A stretch of 64,000 nucleotides of DNA from contig NZ_LMNU01000034.1 of NCBI RefSeq assembly GCF_001423085.1, forward strand, positions 233,039 through 297,038, written 5' to 3'. A program made the translations under genes and the position numbers. Shown here piece by piece: positions 9,395 to 17,513 of this stretch. Under the pieces are notes generated by a model. That model was not told where the DNA came from. It searched no databases and saw only the letters and a list, made by a program, of their open reading frames with translations. Numbering within the stretch: the stretch's first letter is position 1; every line of letters starts with the position of its first letter. This DNA comes from Methylobacterium sp. Leaf125. GTDB taxonomy: Bacteria; Pseudomonadota; Alphaproteobacteria; Rhizobiales; Beijerinckiaceae.

Positions 9395-10251
9395 GCGAGG
9401 ACGGGAGCGTCAGCATCGACGGGTTGCCGCCCCTGCGGGAGGTGGTGCGCCGGCACGGCCTGGAGCCCAAGAAGGCGCTCGGACAGAACTTCCTGTTCGA
9501 CCTCAACCTGACGGGGCGGATCGCCCGGTCGGCCGGACCACTCGCGGGCGTCACCGTCGTGGAGATCGGACCGGGCCCCGGCGGCCTGACCCGCGCGCTG
9601 CTGGCCGAGGGCGCCGCGCGGGTCATCGCCATCGAGCGCGATCCCCGAGCCCTCCCGGCGCTCGCCGAGATCGCCGCGCATTATCCGGGACGCCTCGAGG
9701 TGGTCGATGCCGACGCCCTGAACTTCGACCCGGTGCCGCTGATCGGCACGGGACCGGCGCGGATCGTCGCGAACCTGCCCTACAACATCGGCACACCCCT
9801 CCTCGTCGGCTGGCTCACCGGCGGGGCCTGGCCGCCCTGGTGGGATTCCCTGACGCTGATGTTCCAGCGCGAGGTCGCCGAGCGCATCGTCGCGGACGAG
9901 GACGACCGGGCGAATTACGGCCGCCTCGGCGTCCTCTGCGGCTGGCGCACGGAGGCCCACATCCTGTTTGACGTCGCGCCCTCGGCCTTCGTGCCGCCGC
10001 CGAAGGTGACGTCCTCCGTCGTCCGATTGACGCCCCGGCGCGCGCCCCTGCCCTGCTCGGTCCAGGCCCTCGAAGCGATCACCCGGGCGGCCTTCGGGCA
10101 GCGCCGCAAGATGCTGCGCCAGAGCCTCAAGGCGGCGGTCCCGGATCCCGCCCGGCTCCTGGAGGCCGCCGGCATTCCCGAGACCGCCCGGGCCGAGGAG
10201 GTCCCGGTCTCCGCCTTCGTGGCGATGGCCCAGGCCTACCGCCCCGTCTGA
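9391..10251 (+). CDS. rsmA: 16S rRNA dimethyladenosine transferase RsmA (KsgA)
   Basis: The protein has 286 residues from a GTG at 9391 that overlaps the pdxA stop by 4 nt. The N-terminus KKALGQNFLFD, SAM-binding motif I (VEIGPGPGGLT, about residues 52-62), motif IV NLPYNIGTPLL and the C-terminal RRKMLRQSL are classical KsgA signatures. It dimethylates the two adjacent adenines in the helix 45 loop of 16S rRNA during 30S maturation. It closes the lptF-lptG-lptD-pdxA-rsmA run; a strong intrinsic terminator follows 35 bp after the stop. Confidence 0.96.
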   Translation: MSEDGSVSIDGLPPLREVVRRHGLEPKKALGQNFLFDLNLTGRIARSAGPLAGVTVVEIGPGPGGLTRALLAEGAARVIAIERDPRALPALAEIAAHYPGRLEVVDADALNFDPVPLIGTGPARIVANLPYNIGTPLLVGWLTGGAWPPWWDSLTLMFQREVAERIVADEDDRANYGRLGVLCGWRTEAHILFDVAPSAFVPPPKVTSSVVRLTPRRAPLPCSVQALEAITRAAFGQRRKMLRQSLKAAVPDPARLLEAAGIPETARAEEVPVSAFVAMAQAYRPV

Positions 10252-10286
10252 GCCCCCGGCTCGCCTCAGCCTCTCACGACGTGAAA

Positions 10287-10324
10287 AGGGCCGCGCGGAT
10301 CTCTCCGCGCGGCCCTGTCTTTTC
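10287..10324 (+). terminator. Intrinsic terminator after rsmA
   Basis: A perfect 12-bp stem (AGGGCCGCGCGG at 10287-10298 pairing with 10305-10316) with a six-base loop is followed by GTCTTTTC. It is the only such structure between rsmA (ending 10251) and the convergent Tim44-like gene (ending 10350). An A-run on the left flank (10284-10287) means it could also stop transcripts arriving from the minus strand. Confidence 0.88.
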
Positions 10325-10349
10325 GATCGATACCGGGTGAAGCCGACCG

Positions 10350-11360
10350 TCAGCGACCCTGCTGGATCGCCGAGAGGACCCAGCGGCCGCCGCGCTCCCG
10401 CACGAAGGTCCAGAGCTCCACGGCCTCCGGTTCGCCGGTCTCGACGACGCGGTCGGTGCGGCGGTCGAGGGTCACGTCCTTGATGGCGTAGCGCATCGCC
10501 ACCGTGGCGTACTCGGCATTGCCCTCGCCCCAGGACTCGGACAGGTCGCCCTGCAGCAGCTTCACGTCGGAGATCCGGTTGACGACGCCGCGTGCCTCGT
10601 TGGCGCGCAGCTCCTCGATGAAGTAGCCGGCCATCTCCGGGGTCGCGAGGTTGCGCAGCGCCGCGACGTCCTCACGGCCATAGGCCGCCTGCACGTCGTT
10701 GAGCGCGATCTCGAAGCTCTGGAAATCGCCCGGTCCGATCTGGACCGGACGCGCCTGCACCGGCTGGACCGGGGCGGGACCGCGCTGGCCGTTGCCGTAG
10801 CCGCCGCCCATCGGGGCGCCGCCGGGCGCACCACCCAGAGGCGCGCCACCCATCGGGCCCGGGTTGGCACCGGCGCCGTCGAGGGTCGAGCGGGACAGGC
10901 CGGCTGCGGCCGGCTGGCCCTGGCGCCGGCGGAACCAGCGGACGGCGAAGGATACCAGCAGGACGACGAGGCCGACCTGCAGGATCAGGCCGAGGAACGA
11001 GGCGATCCCGCCGAGGCCGCCGAAGAAGCCGCCGCCCAGGAGCGCGCCGAGCAGGCCGGCACCGAGCAGGCCGGCCATGAAGCCGCCGCCGAAGCGTCGG
11101 CCGGGCTGTGCGGCCGTGTTCATGCCGGGATTGCCCATGGCCGGGCCGGGCTGGGTCTGCGAGCGCTGGATCGGGGCCGGGGCGCCGGGCGCCGTGGTGG
11201 TGGCCGAGGGCGGCGCGTAGGTGCGCGAGCCGCGCGAACCCATGCCACCGCTGCTGCCGCTACCGGGACGCGCCTCGACGACGGGCGCGGCGAGAACCAG
11301 CGTCGCGGCGAGCGCGAGGATGGACGCCGCGCGCTTCCGGCGAGTGGTGGAGGTGAGCAT
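10350..11360 (-). CDS. Tim44-like domain membrane protein
   Basis: The protein has 336 residues from the ATG at 11360. Order: signal-like hydrophobic segment (residues about 10-30), a long Gly/Pro/Ala-rich linker, a very glycine-rich membrane region (FMAGLLGAGLLGALLGGGFFGG then LGLILQVGLVVLLVSFAV, roughly residues 93-140), a second Gly/Pro-rich linker, and a C-terminal Tim44/MBA1-like domain from about residue 215 (FEIALNDVQAAYGREDVAALR to RWVLSAIQQG). The C-terminal fold is related to the mitochondrial import protein Tim44, but bacterial members are only loosely characterised, as inner-membrane or periplasmic proteins. A TTG seven codons upstream could also start translation. Its 3' end converges on the rsmA terminator. 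Confidence 0.82.
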   Translation of the reverse strand: MLTSTTRRKRAASILALAATLVLAAPVVEARPGSGSSGGMGSRGSRTYAPPSATTTAPGAPAPIQRSQTQPGPAMGNPGMNTAAQPGRRFGGGFMAGLLGAGLLGALLGGGFFGGLGGIASFLGLILQVGLVVLLVSFAVRWFRRRQGQPAAAGLSRSTLDGAGANPGPMGGAPLGGAPGGAPMGGGYGNGQRGPAPVQPVQARPVQIGPGDFQSFEIALNDVQAAYGREDVAALRNLATPEMAGYFIEELRANEARGVVNRISDVKLLQGDLSESWGEGNAEYATVAMRYAIKDVTLDRRTDRVVETGEPEAVELWTFVRERGGRWVLSAIQQGR

Positions 11361-11475
11361 GAAAACGCCTCTGGTGAACAACTGGGAAGTCCGGCGATGA
11401 CGCCGCTCCTGATATGGTGACGTTCGCGCCGGAGTTTTAGTCCGCTGTTCTTGACAGAATCCTGTTGGATTCTCC

Positions 11476-12591
11476 TCAAAGCGCCGCGGGGAAGACCATC
11501 CGGACCGTGGCGCCCTCCCCGGGCTTCGAGTCGATCGACACCGTGCCGTTCTGGCGTTTCACCAGGCCGTGGACGATGGCGAGCCCGGCACCGCGGCCGG
11601 CCTCGCGGCTGGTGACGAAGGGCGCCAGGGCGCGGGCCGCCATCTCGGGGGACATGCCCTGGCCCTCGTCGGTCACCGTGATGCCGACGGCACCGTCCCC
11701 GGGCCGCTGAAGGGCGCGGTCCCCCGGGGGCACCGCGAAGGTCGCGATCACGATGCGCCCGGGGGCCGGCATGGCCTCGCAGGCATTGGCCACGATGTGG
11801 TTGAGGGCGAGTTCGATCTGCGTCGGGTTGCTGAGGCCGCAGGCGAGCCCCGGCGTGGTCCGGGTCTCCAGGGTGATCCGGGCCGGCAGTGTCGGGCCGA
11901 TCCGGGCGCCGAACGCTTCGATGAGCTGGTTCAGGTCGACGGGGCGGACATCGGGCGCGATGCGGCGCGAGAAGGCGAGGAGTTGGCGGGTCAGCGTGGT
12001 GGCGCGCTCGGCCGCATCCGTGGAGCGGACGATGGCGCGCTGGATGAAGGGCTCGTCGCGGTCGCCCAGACGACGCTTCAGCCCGTCGATGTAGCCGATG
12101 AGGATTTGGAGGAAGTTGTTGAACTCGTGCGCCACGCTGTTGGTCAGCAGGCCCAGCGCCTCGCGCTGGCGGGAGAGCGCGAGGGCTCCCTCCGCGTCGT
12201 GGCGGCGGGTGACGTCCACGACCTGCGCGAGCCGGTAGGGGGTCTCCGGAACCGGGACGATGAAGACCTGCGCCCAGAAGGCCGCGCCGCCGCCCGGACG
12301 TGCCAGCACTTCGACGCCCTCGGGCGCCCCGTCGGCCAGGGCCGCCGCGAAGGTGGAGCCGGAATCCCGGTCGCCGCCGAGGCCGAGCCAGTCGTGCAGG
12401 TCGCCGTCGGAGGGCGCATCGGAAGGGCGCCGGACGAGGTCGCGGAGGGCGCGGTTGGCGATGAGGAGACGGCCGCCAGGCGCGTCGGGCGCCAGCAGCG
12501 CGGCCGGCACGGCCGAGGCGCTCAGCAATCGGGCGAGCCCGGCCTCAGGTGCGCTTTCCGCAGCGTGATCGTCCGTTCGGGGCAATGCCAT
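11476..12591 (-). CDS. PAS-domain sensor histidine kinase, cytoplasmic, orphan
   Basis: The protein has 371 residues. It has an N-terminal PAS-like sensor (about residues 15-130; LLIANRALRDLV is typical), a dimerisation/phosphoacceptor helix with SVAHEFNNFLQIL (His155), and a HATPase domain with N box NHIVANACEAM, G1 DEGQGMS and G2 AGRGAGLAIVHG. The HEFNN phosphoacceptor type is like that of NtrB/FixL-related HWE-free kinases. There are no membrane segments, so the signal is cytoplasmic. No response regulator lies next to it, so the partner is encoded elsewhere. The gene upstream on the same strand is the S24-type regulator, 88 bp away. Confidence 0.88.
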   Translation of the reverse strand: MALPRTDDHAAESAPEAGLARLLSASAVPAALLAPDAPGGRLLIANRALRDLVRRPSDAPSDGDLHDWLGLGGDRDSGSTFAAALADGAPEGVEVLARPGGGAAFWAQVFIVPVPETPYRLAQVVDVTRRHDAEGALALSRQREALGLLTNSVAHEFNNFLQILIGYIDGLKRRLGDRDEPFIQRAIVRSTDAAERATTLTRQLLAFSRRIAPDVRPVDLNQLIEAFGARIGPTLPARITLETRTTPGLACGLSNPTQIELALNHIVANACEAMPAPGRIVIATFAVPPGDRALQRPGDGAVGITVTDEGQGMSPEMAARALAPFVTSREAGRGAGLAIVHGLVKRQNGTVSIDSKPGEGATVRMVFPAAL

Positions 12592-12678
12592 GGCCTGTCC
12601 GCCGATCCGGGGCGCGCGGCCCCTCCGGCCTCAAGGCATAGCCGCAACCGGGGGAACGGCAAAGCTGCGCCGGAGATG

Positions 12679-13311
12679 CTACTGGCGCACCCACATCACC
12701 CGGCCGATCCAGGCAATATCGCTGACGTTGACGACCCGGTCCTCGTGCTCCGGGTTGAGCGAGGCGAGTTCGATGGTGCGCGCGGTCTTGCGCTTGAGTT
12801 CCTTGGCCAGCACCTCGCCGGCCACCAGCCGCACCACCACCCGGTCGCCTTTTCGGACCCCGGCCGTCGGCGAGACGATGAGCACGTCGCCGTCGCGGTA
12901 GAGCGGCGCCATCGAATCGCCCTGCACCTCCAGGGCGAAGGCGCGATCGTCGGCGAGATCCGGAAACTCGATCTCCTCCCAGCCGGGGCCGCCGGTGGGC
13001 ATGCCCTCGTCGGTGAAGAGGCGCCCGGCGCCGGCCTGGGTCATGCCGATCAGCGGGATCATCGTGCGCGGCGGGCCGTCGCGCGCCTCGATCAGCCGGA
13101 GGAACTCGTCGAGGCTCGCCCCGGTGGCGGCGAGCACCTTGGAGACTGATTCGGTGGAGGGCCAGCGCTTGCGACCATCGGGGCCGATGCGCTTCGAGCG
13201 ATTGAAGCTCGTCGCATCCAGTCCAGCGCGGCGCGCGAGACCGGACGCGGAGAATCCATGACGTTCCGCTAAGCGGTCGATTGCGGTCCAAATCTGTTCA
13301 TGAGACAGCAT
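12679..13311 (-). CDS. LexA/CI-like transcriptional regulator with S24 peptidase domain
   Basis: The protein has 210 residues. An N-terminal helix-turn-helix (about residues 5-72, LARRAGLDATSFNRSKR being the recognition region) is followed by a peptidase S24 fold. The catalytic Ser is in GDSMAPLYRDGDVL (Ser133) and the general-base Lys is in LAKELKRK (about residue 170). An Ala-Gly pair sits at 93-94, a possible self-cleavage point, though 39 residues before the Ser is a little long compared with LexA. Such CI-like stand-alone regulators are conserved in Rhizobiales chromosomes; no phage structural or integrase genes surround it, so it need not be prophage-derived. It is divergent from the DUF952-pyrD pair across 218 bp. 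Confidence 0.86.
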   Translation of the reverse strand: MLSHEQIWTAIDRLAERHGFSASGLARRAGLDATSFNRSKRIGPDGRKRWPSTESVSKVLAATGASLDEFLRLIEARDGPPRTMIPLIGMTQAGAGRLFTDEGMPTGGPGWEEIEFPDLADDRAFALEVQGDSMAPLYRDGDVLIVSPTAGVRKGDRVVVRLVAGEVLAKELKRKTARTIELASLNPEHEDRVVNVSDIAWIGRVMWVRQ

Positions 13312-13529
13312 CGAAAGCTCAAAGCGTATTACGGTTAAGACGTCCAGCCTAGAGTTAGGAAAGTAGAACTATTCTTCTCGGATAGCAATGGTGCGAAGGC
13401 TGCCAATCCGGCCCGCCGGGTCATCGTGAGGTCCTGGCAACTCATGACGTCAACTGAGTCCCTGAGGTTGCGGTTTCCGACGCTCCGGCGGCGTTTGATC
13501 GGCCCTGCGAAACCCGGTACGGAGCGGGC

Positions 13530-13904
13530 ATGGCGCTCATCTACAAGATCTCCCCCCGGGCCCTCTGGCGCAGGGCCGAGGATATCGGCCGCTTCGAGGG
13601 CGCCCCGATCGACCGCAGCGACGGCTACATCCATTTCTCCACCGCCGCCCAGGTGGCCGAGACCGCGGCCCGTCACTTCGCCGGTGCCGAGGACCTCGTT
13701 CTCGTCGCCGTGGAGGCCGACGATCTCGGACCGGCCCTGCGATACGAACCGTCGCGGGGGGGCGATCTGTTCCCGCATCTCTACGCCGACCTGGACCTGA
13801 AGGCCGTCCGGTCGGTCAGCGACCTGCCCCTCGGGGCCGACGGACGCCACGTCTTCCCGGGTGATCTCGGCGCGGCAGCGATCGTCGAAGGACGCCCGGC
13901 ATGA
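13530..13904 (+). CDS. DUF952 family protein
   Basis: The protein has 124 residues. The sequence IDRSDGYIHFSTAAQVAETAARHF near residues 25-50 is the DUF952 hallmark (Gly-Tyr-Ile-His core). The biochemical role of the family is not established. The stop overlaps the pyrD ATG by 4 nt (ATGA), so the two are translationally coupled, an arrangement found in many alphaproteobacteria and suggestive of, but not proof of, a link to pyrimidine or dihydroorotate metabolism. Confidence 0.85.
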   Translation: MALIYKISPRALWRRAEDIGRFEGAPIDRSDGYIHFSTAAQVAETAARHFAGAEDLVLVAVEADDLGPALRYEPSRGGDLFPHLYADLDLKAVRSVSDLPLGADGRHVFPGDLGAAAIVEGRPA

Positions 13905-14980
13905 TCGGCGCCCTCTTCCCCCTGGCCAAGCCCCTGCTGCATCGCCTCGATGCCGAGACGGCGCACAATCTCACGCTGCGCGGCCTCGCCGCGCTGCCCC
14001 CGCGCCGTCCGCCGGCCGACGATGCCCGCCTGGCCGTGGACGTCCTGGGCCGCCGCTTCCCCAATCCGGTCGGCCTCGCGGCGGGCTTCGACAAGGGCGC
14101 CGAGGTTCCCGACGCCCTGCTCGGGCTCGGCTTCGGCTTCGTCGAGGTCGGCGGCGTGGTTCCCATGGCCCAGCCGGGCAATCCCCGCCCCCGGGTCTTC
14201 CGGCTGACGCAGGACCGGGCGGTCATCAACCGCTTCGGCTTGAACAGCGAAGGCCTCGAGGTGGTGCGTGGGCGTCTCGCCGCCCGCCAGGGCCGGCCCG
14301 GACGCGTCGGCGTCAACATCGGCGCCAACAAGGAGTCGACCAACCGCCTCGCCGACTACGTGACCTGCACCCGTGCCCTGGCGCCGCTGGTGGATTTCGT
14401 CACCGTCAACGTCTCCTCGCCGAACACGCCCGGCCTGCGCGACCTCCAGGGCGAGGCCTTCCTCGACGAACTGCTCGCCCGTGTGGTCGAGGCGCGGGAC
14501 GCGACCCATCCGGCCACCGCCATCCTGCTGAAGATCGCGCCCGACATCACCCTCAACGCCCTCGACGCGATGACGGCCACGGCCCTGCGGCGCGGCGTCC
14601 AGGGTCTGGTCGTGTCCAACACCACCATCGCCCGCCCCGAGACCCTGCGCGAGGCGAGCCTCGCCCGCGAGACCGGCGGGCTCTCCGGCCGGCCGCTCTT
14701 CGCCGCGGCGACCCGTCTCCTCGCGGAGACCTACCTCCGGGTCGGCGGAAAGCTCCCCCTGGTCGGCGTCGGCGGCATCGACTCGGCGGAGGCCGCCTGG
14801 ACCAAGATCCGGGCCGGCGCCAGCCTGCTGCAGCTCTACTCGAGCCTCGTCTACGCCGGCCCCGGCCTGATCCCCGAGATCAAGGCCGGGCTGGTGCAGC
14901 GGATGAAGGCCGAGGGCGCGCCACAGCTCGCGCCCCTGGTCGGGCGCGATGCCATCGCGCTGGCGAAGCTGACGGGCTGA
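13901..14980 (+). CDS. pyrD: Dihydroorotate dehydrogenase, quinone-dependent (class 2)
   Basis: The protein has 359 residues. The class 2 pattern is clear: an N-terminal membrane-associating helical segment (FPLAKPLLHRLDAETAH), then NPVGLAAGFDKGAEV, NRFGLNSEGLE and NVSSPNTPGLRDLQ, which contains the catalytic serine, and the FMN phosphate site VGVGGIDSAEAA near the C-terminus. It oxidises dihydroorotate to orotate and passes electrons to ubiquinone at the inner membrane, the fourth step of UMP synthesis. It is coupled to the DUF952 gene upstream and converges on the TonB-dependent receptor gene, whose stop lies 15 bp away. Confidence 0.96.
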   Translation: MIGALFPLAKPLLHRLDAETAHNLTLRGLAALPPRRPPADDARLAVDVLGRRFPNPVGLAAGFDKGAEVPDALLGLGFGFVEVGGVVPMAQPGNPRPRVFRLTQDRAVINRFGLNSEGLEVVRGRLAARQGRPGRVGVNIGANKESTNRLADYVTCTRALAPLVDFVTVNVSSPNTPGLRDLQGEAFLDELLARVVEARDATHPATAILLKIAPDITLNALDAMTATALRRGVQGLVVSNTTIARPETLREASLARETGGLSGRPLFAAATRLLAETYLRVGGKLPLVGVGGIDSAEAAWTKIRAGASLLQLYSSLVYAGPGLIPEIKAGLVQRMKAEGAPQLAPLVGRDAIALAKLTG

Positions 14981-14994
14981 CGGGTGCGCGGGGC

Positions 14995-17217
14995 CTAGAA
15001 CCGCCCCGCCAGGGTCAGGCGCAGAGCGGTCGGCTCGACGGGGTGGATGTGCCGGTCCGCGACGCCGTCCGCCGCCTCGCCGGGCAGGCGCGAGGCGTAG
15101 AAGTAGGTGATCTGGTCGGCCTTGGCGTTGGTCAGGTTCAGGACGTCGAGGGACAGGCTGACCCCGTTGTCGAAATTGTAGCCAACCCGGCCGTTCACGA
15201 GTGCGGTCGGGCGCGAGCGCACGGAATTGTCCTCGATCAGCGGCCGCGGCCCGAAGTAGCGCAGGCGCATCGATCCGAACCAGCCCGGCCCCTCGCCGAC
15301 GGTGAACCCGGCCGAGGCGATGGTGGTCGGCGCCTCCGGGACCCGGTCGCCGACGGGGTCGCGGTCGGCGAAGCGCGCATGGGTCACCGTCAGGTCCCCC
15401 TCGAGGGAGAGCCAGGGCGTCACCGCGTAGCGGTTGGTCCACTCGATGCCGAAGCGGCGGGTGGGACGGCTCGGCTCGGTGGTGCCGCTGTCGCCCTGGA
15501 ACAGGTTCTCGGACGCGAAATCGAGCTGGAACAGCGTCACGGCCGTCTCCAGCCCGGCTATGCTGCGGTTGCGCAGGCCGATCTCCGATCCCGTCGAGGG
15601 CACCAGGAAGGGCGACCGGCTGATGGTGAACAGGGGGCTGGTCGGATCCACCGTGGCGGTGACGCCGCGGGCGTCGTTCGAGTGGAAGCCGCCGCCGTAG
15701 TTCACGAACAGCTCGGTGTCGAACCACGGGCCCAGCACGAGGCCAAGCTTCGGGTTGACGATGCTGTCGCGCGCCGTGCCGGAATTCGCCGCCGTATCGG
15801 ACACCACGTCGGCGTAATAGGTATCGGCGCGGAAGCCGACGCTGGTGCGCAGCCAGTCGGTCCAGCGCAGGCGGTTCTCGTAGTAGAACGCTCCACTTGC
15901 CTCCAGCACCCGGTCGTCCAGGACCGTCGAGCGGTACTGCCGGTTCGTGGTGTTGAACAGGCCGACCCGGATGCTGTCGGTGCGGGTCTGGAGGCCGATC
16001 TCGTTCTCCATGGCCACGCCGAACAGGCTGCCCTGGACGGTATGGCTGACCTCCCCGCCGCCGAGCACGCGGCTGTCGCGCTGGCGGAACTGGTCGCCGT
16101 TCACCGGATCGTTGAGGAAGTAGGTGAAGTCGTTGAACAGGTTCATGCCGTAGCGGATGACGTAGGCGCTCGCCCGGGTGATCCCGGCGTCGCTCGTCCG
16201 GCTCCAGCGGCCCGAGAGGGAGAAGCGGCCGGTGTCGCCGCCATCGGTGGGATTCAGGGAGCCGAAGCGGCCGATCAGGCCTTCCGCCACCGCCCGCTCG
16301 GGGATCTGGTTGGTGGCGTTCCACCTGGCCCAGTAGGCCATTCCCGTCAGCGCGAAGCCGTCGAGGGCCGTCCCCTGGCTGTAGCGCACGACGGCGTTGA
16401 GCTTGGCGAGGCGGTCCGGCACGTCCCAGGGGCCGTCATAGGTCTGGGCCTCGCCGGCCACGAGCAGACGGCCTTCGCCGAGGGGCGCGGAGGCGATGCT
16501 GAGGGCGCGCTTGTAGCCGAAGCTGCCGAGCGAGGTCAGCGCGAGGTTGCGCTCCACCGTGTCGAGATAGTCGATCCGCACCGAGCCGGCCGAGGCGAAG
16601 TCGCCGTCGCGGACGAAGTACGGCCCCTTGTGGAACGCCACCGCGCCGACGAGCTCGGGAATCAGGAAGTTGAGATCGGCATAGCCCTGGCCGTGGGCGT
16701 GGGTGCGCATGTTCACCGGCATGCCGTCCACCGCGATGGCGATGTCGGTGCCGTGGTCGAGGTTGAACCCGCGCAGGAAGAACTGATTGGCCTTCCCCTC
16801 CCCGGAATGTTGGGTGACGATGAGGCCGGGCACGCTCTCCAGCACCTCGCCGGGCCGGGTGATCGGCCGGCTGTTCAGCGCCGCACCCGAGATCACGCCG
16901 GCGCTCGCCGCATCGACGGTCCGGAGGCCGCCGCCGATGCCGGTGACGCCGCCGACATACCCCGCATTGGCGGCCGGCCCACGCCCGCCGCCCGCCGGTG
17001 CCTCCGCGGTCACGGACAACTCGGCGAGATCCGCCTGCGCGCTCTGGGCGTCGGCGTCGGGAATCCCGGCGCCGTAGGGGGCGAGACCGGCGCAGGCGGC
17101 GAGGAGCCAGGATCGGCGGGAAAGCCGTGAACGGCGAAACGCGCGAAAACGCCGAGACGATCGAGAACGAGAGGGCGAACGAGAACGTGAGGGCGAACAA
17201 AAATCAGAGGACGACAT
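14995..17217 (-). CDS. TonB-dependent outer-membrane receptor, possibly for cobalamin or cobalt
   Basis: The protein has 740 residues. After the N-terminal region come a plug domain (about residues 95-215; ITRPGEVLESVPGLIVTQHSGEGKANQFFLRGF is plug-like) and a 22-strand type barrel ending in the usual aromatic C-terminus (LRLTLAGRF). The first 35 residues are extraordinarily rich in Arg and Ser and precede only a weak hydrophobic segment (SWLLAACAGLAPYGAG), so the true start or the export signal is uncertain; a tandem DNA repeat lies in this part. A cobalamin-riboswitch-like leader lies 110-210 bp upstream, which suggests a BtuB-like role in B12 or corrinoid uptake. The ligand cannot be told from the protein sequence alone; other metal chelates are possible. 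Confidence 0.82.
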   Translation of the reverse strand: MSSSDFCSPSRSRSPSRSRSSRRFRAFRRSRLSRRSWLLAACAGLAPYGAGIPDADAQSAQADLAELSVTAEAPAGGGRGPAANAGYVGGVTGIGGGLRTVDAASAGVISGAALNSRPITRPGEVLESVPGLIVTQHSGEGKANQFFLRGFNLDHGTDIAIAVDGMPVNMRTHAHGQGYADLNFLIPELVGAVAFHKGPYFVRDGDFASAGSVRIDYLDTVERNLALTSLGSFGYKRALSIASAPLGEGRLLVAGEAQTYDGPWDVPDRLAKLNAVVRYSQGTALDGFALTGMAYWARWNATNQIPERAVAEGLIGRFGSLNPTDGGDTGRFSLSGRWSRTSDAGITRASAYVIRYGMNLFNDFTYFLNDPVNGDQFRQRDSRVLGGGEVSHTVQGSLFGVAMENEIGLQTRTDSIRVGLFNTTNRQYRSTVLDDRVLEASGAFYYENRLRWTDWLRTSVGFRADTYYADVVSDTAANSGTARDSIVNPKLGLVLGPWFDTELFVNYGGGFHSNDARGVTATVDPTSPLFTISRSPFLVPSTGSEIGLRNRSIAGLETAVTLFQLDFASENLFQGDSGTTEPSRPTRRFGIEWTNRYAVTPWLSLEGDLTVTHARFADRDPVGDRVPEAPTTIASAGFTVGEGPGWFGSMRLRYFGPRPLIEDNSVRSRPTALVNGRVGYNFDNGVSLSLDVLNLTNAKADQITYFYASRLPGEAADGVADRHIHPVEPTALRLTLAGRF
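17163..17198. repeat. Two tandem 18-bp repeats at the start of the TonB receptor gene
   Basis: GAGAACGAGAGGGCGAAC at 17163-17180 is followed directly by a copy with one mismatch at 17181-17198. On the coding strand they encode the alternating Arg-Ser-Pro stretch of the receptor N-terminus. Confidence 0.85.
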
Positions 17218-17324
17218 GGGACCTCGGGCGACGTCGGTGGCACGTCACCGCGAACGAGGCCGGCGCGGATGCCATGCGGCATCCACCCCCGACACCCACC
17301 AGGACACCCCGCCCGATGCGTTTC

Positions 17325-17425
17325 GCGTGTGACCACGACTGACGGCAGGTCTCCTGGCTCGCGGGTCACCGCCGCTCGCCCTCACCGCGTTCCCTTTTGA
17401 TCCTCGATAAAGAGGAACCGTCGGG
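17325..17425 (-). promoter_or_regulatory. Cobalamin-riboswitch-like leader lacking the usual central region
   Basis: On the minus strand the B12 box GCCAGGAGACCTGCC is exact at 17344-17358 and is preceded by GTGACCCGCGA, the standard 3' core of Cobalamin riboswitches. The 5' conserved piece GGATCAAAAGGGAAC is at about 17388-17403, with a GGTTCC/GGAACC-like helix in front of it. Only 31 nt separate AAAAGGGAA from the B12 box, whereas ordinary members have on the order of 100 nt or more there, including the conserved CCCGC...ACTG and GCCACTG segments, which I cannot find. It sits directly upstream of the TonB receptor gene on the same strand. It could be a decayed copy or a compact variant. Confidence 0.72.
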
Positions 17426-17513
17426 GGTCAGGAGGCCCGATCGGCGGCTGCGGCGTCAATGGCCGCGGCGGGTTTTCAGGCCGGTGTGCCCGGCAGGCGA
17501 CAGGGGCCGGGCG

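Noticed and set aside
12679..13311. The S24-type repressor as sign of a prophage
   Set aside because: There are no integrase, replication, terminase or structural genes nearby. The neighbours are a histidine kinase, DUF952 and pyrD. Such regulators are part of the normal Rhizobiales chromosome.
13861..17130. A very long plus-strand open frame (over 1000 codons) opposite the TonB receptor gene and across pyrD
   Set aside because: It is an antisense shadow caused by high GC at third positions. The pyrD and receptor frames have full protein signatures; this one is rich in Arg, Gly, Ala and Asp without any motif.
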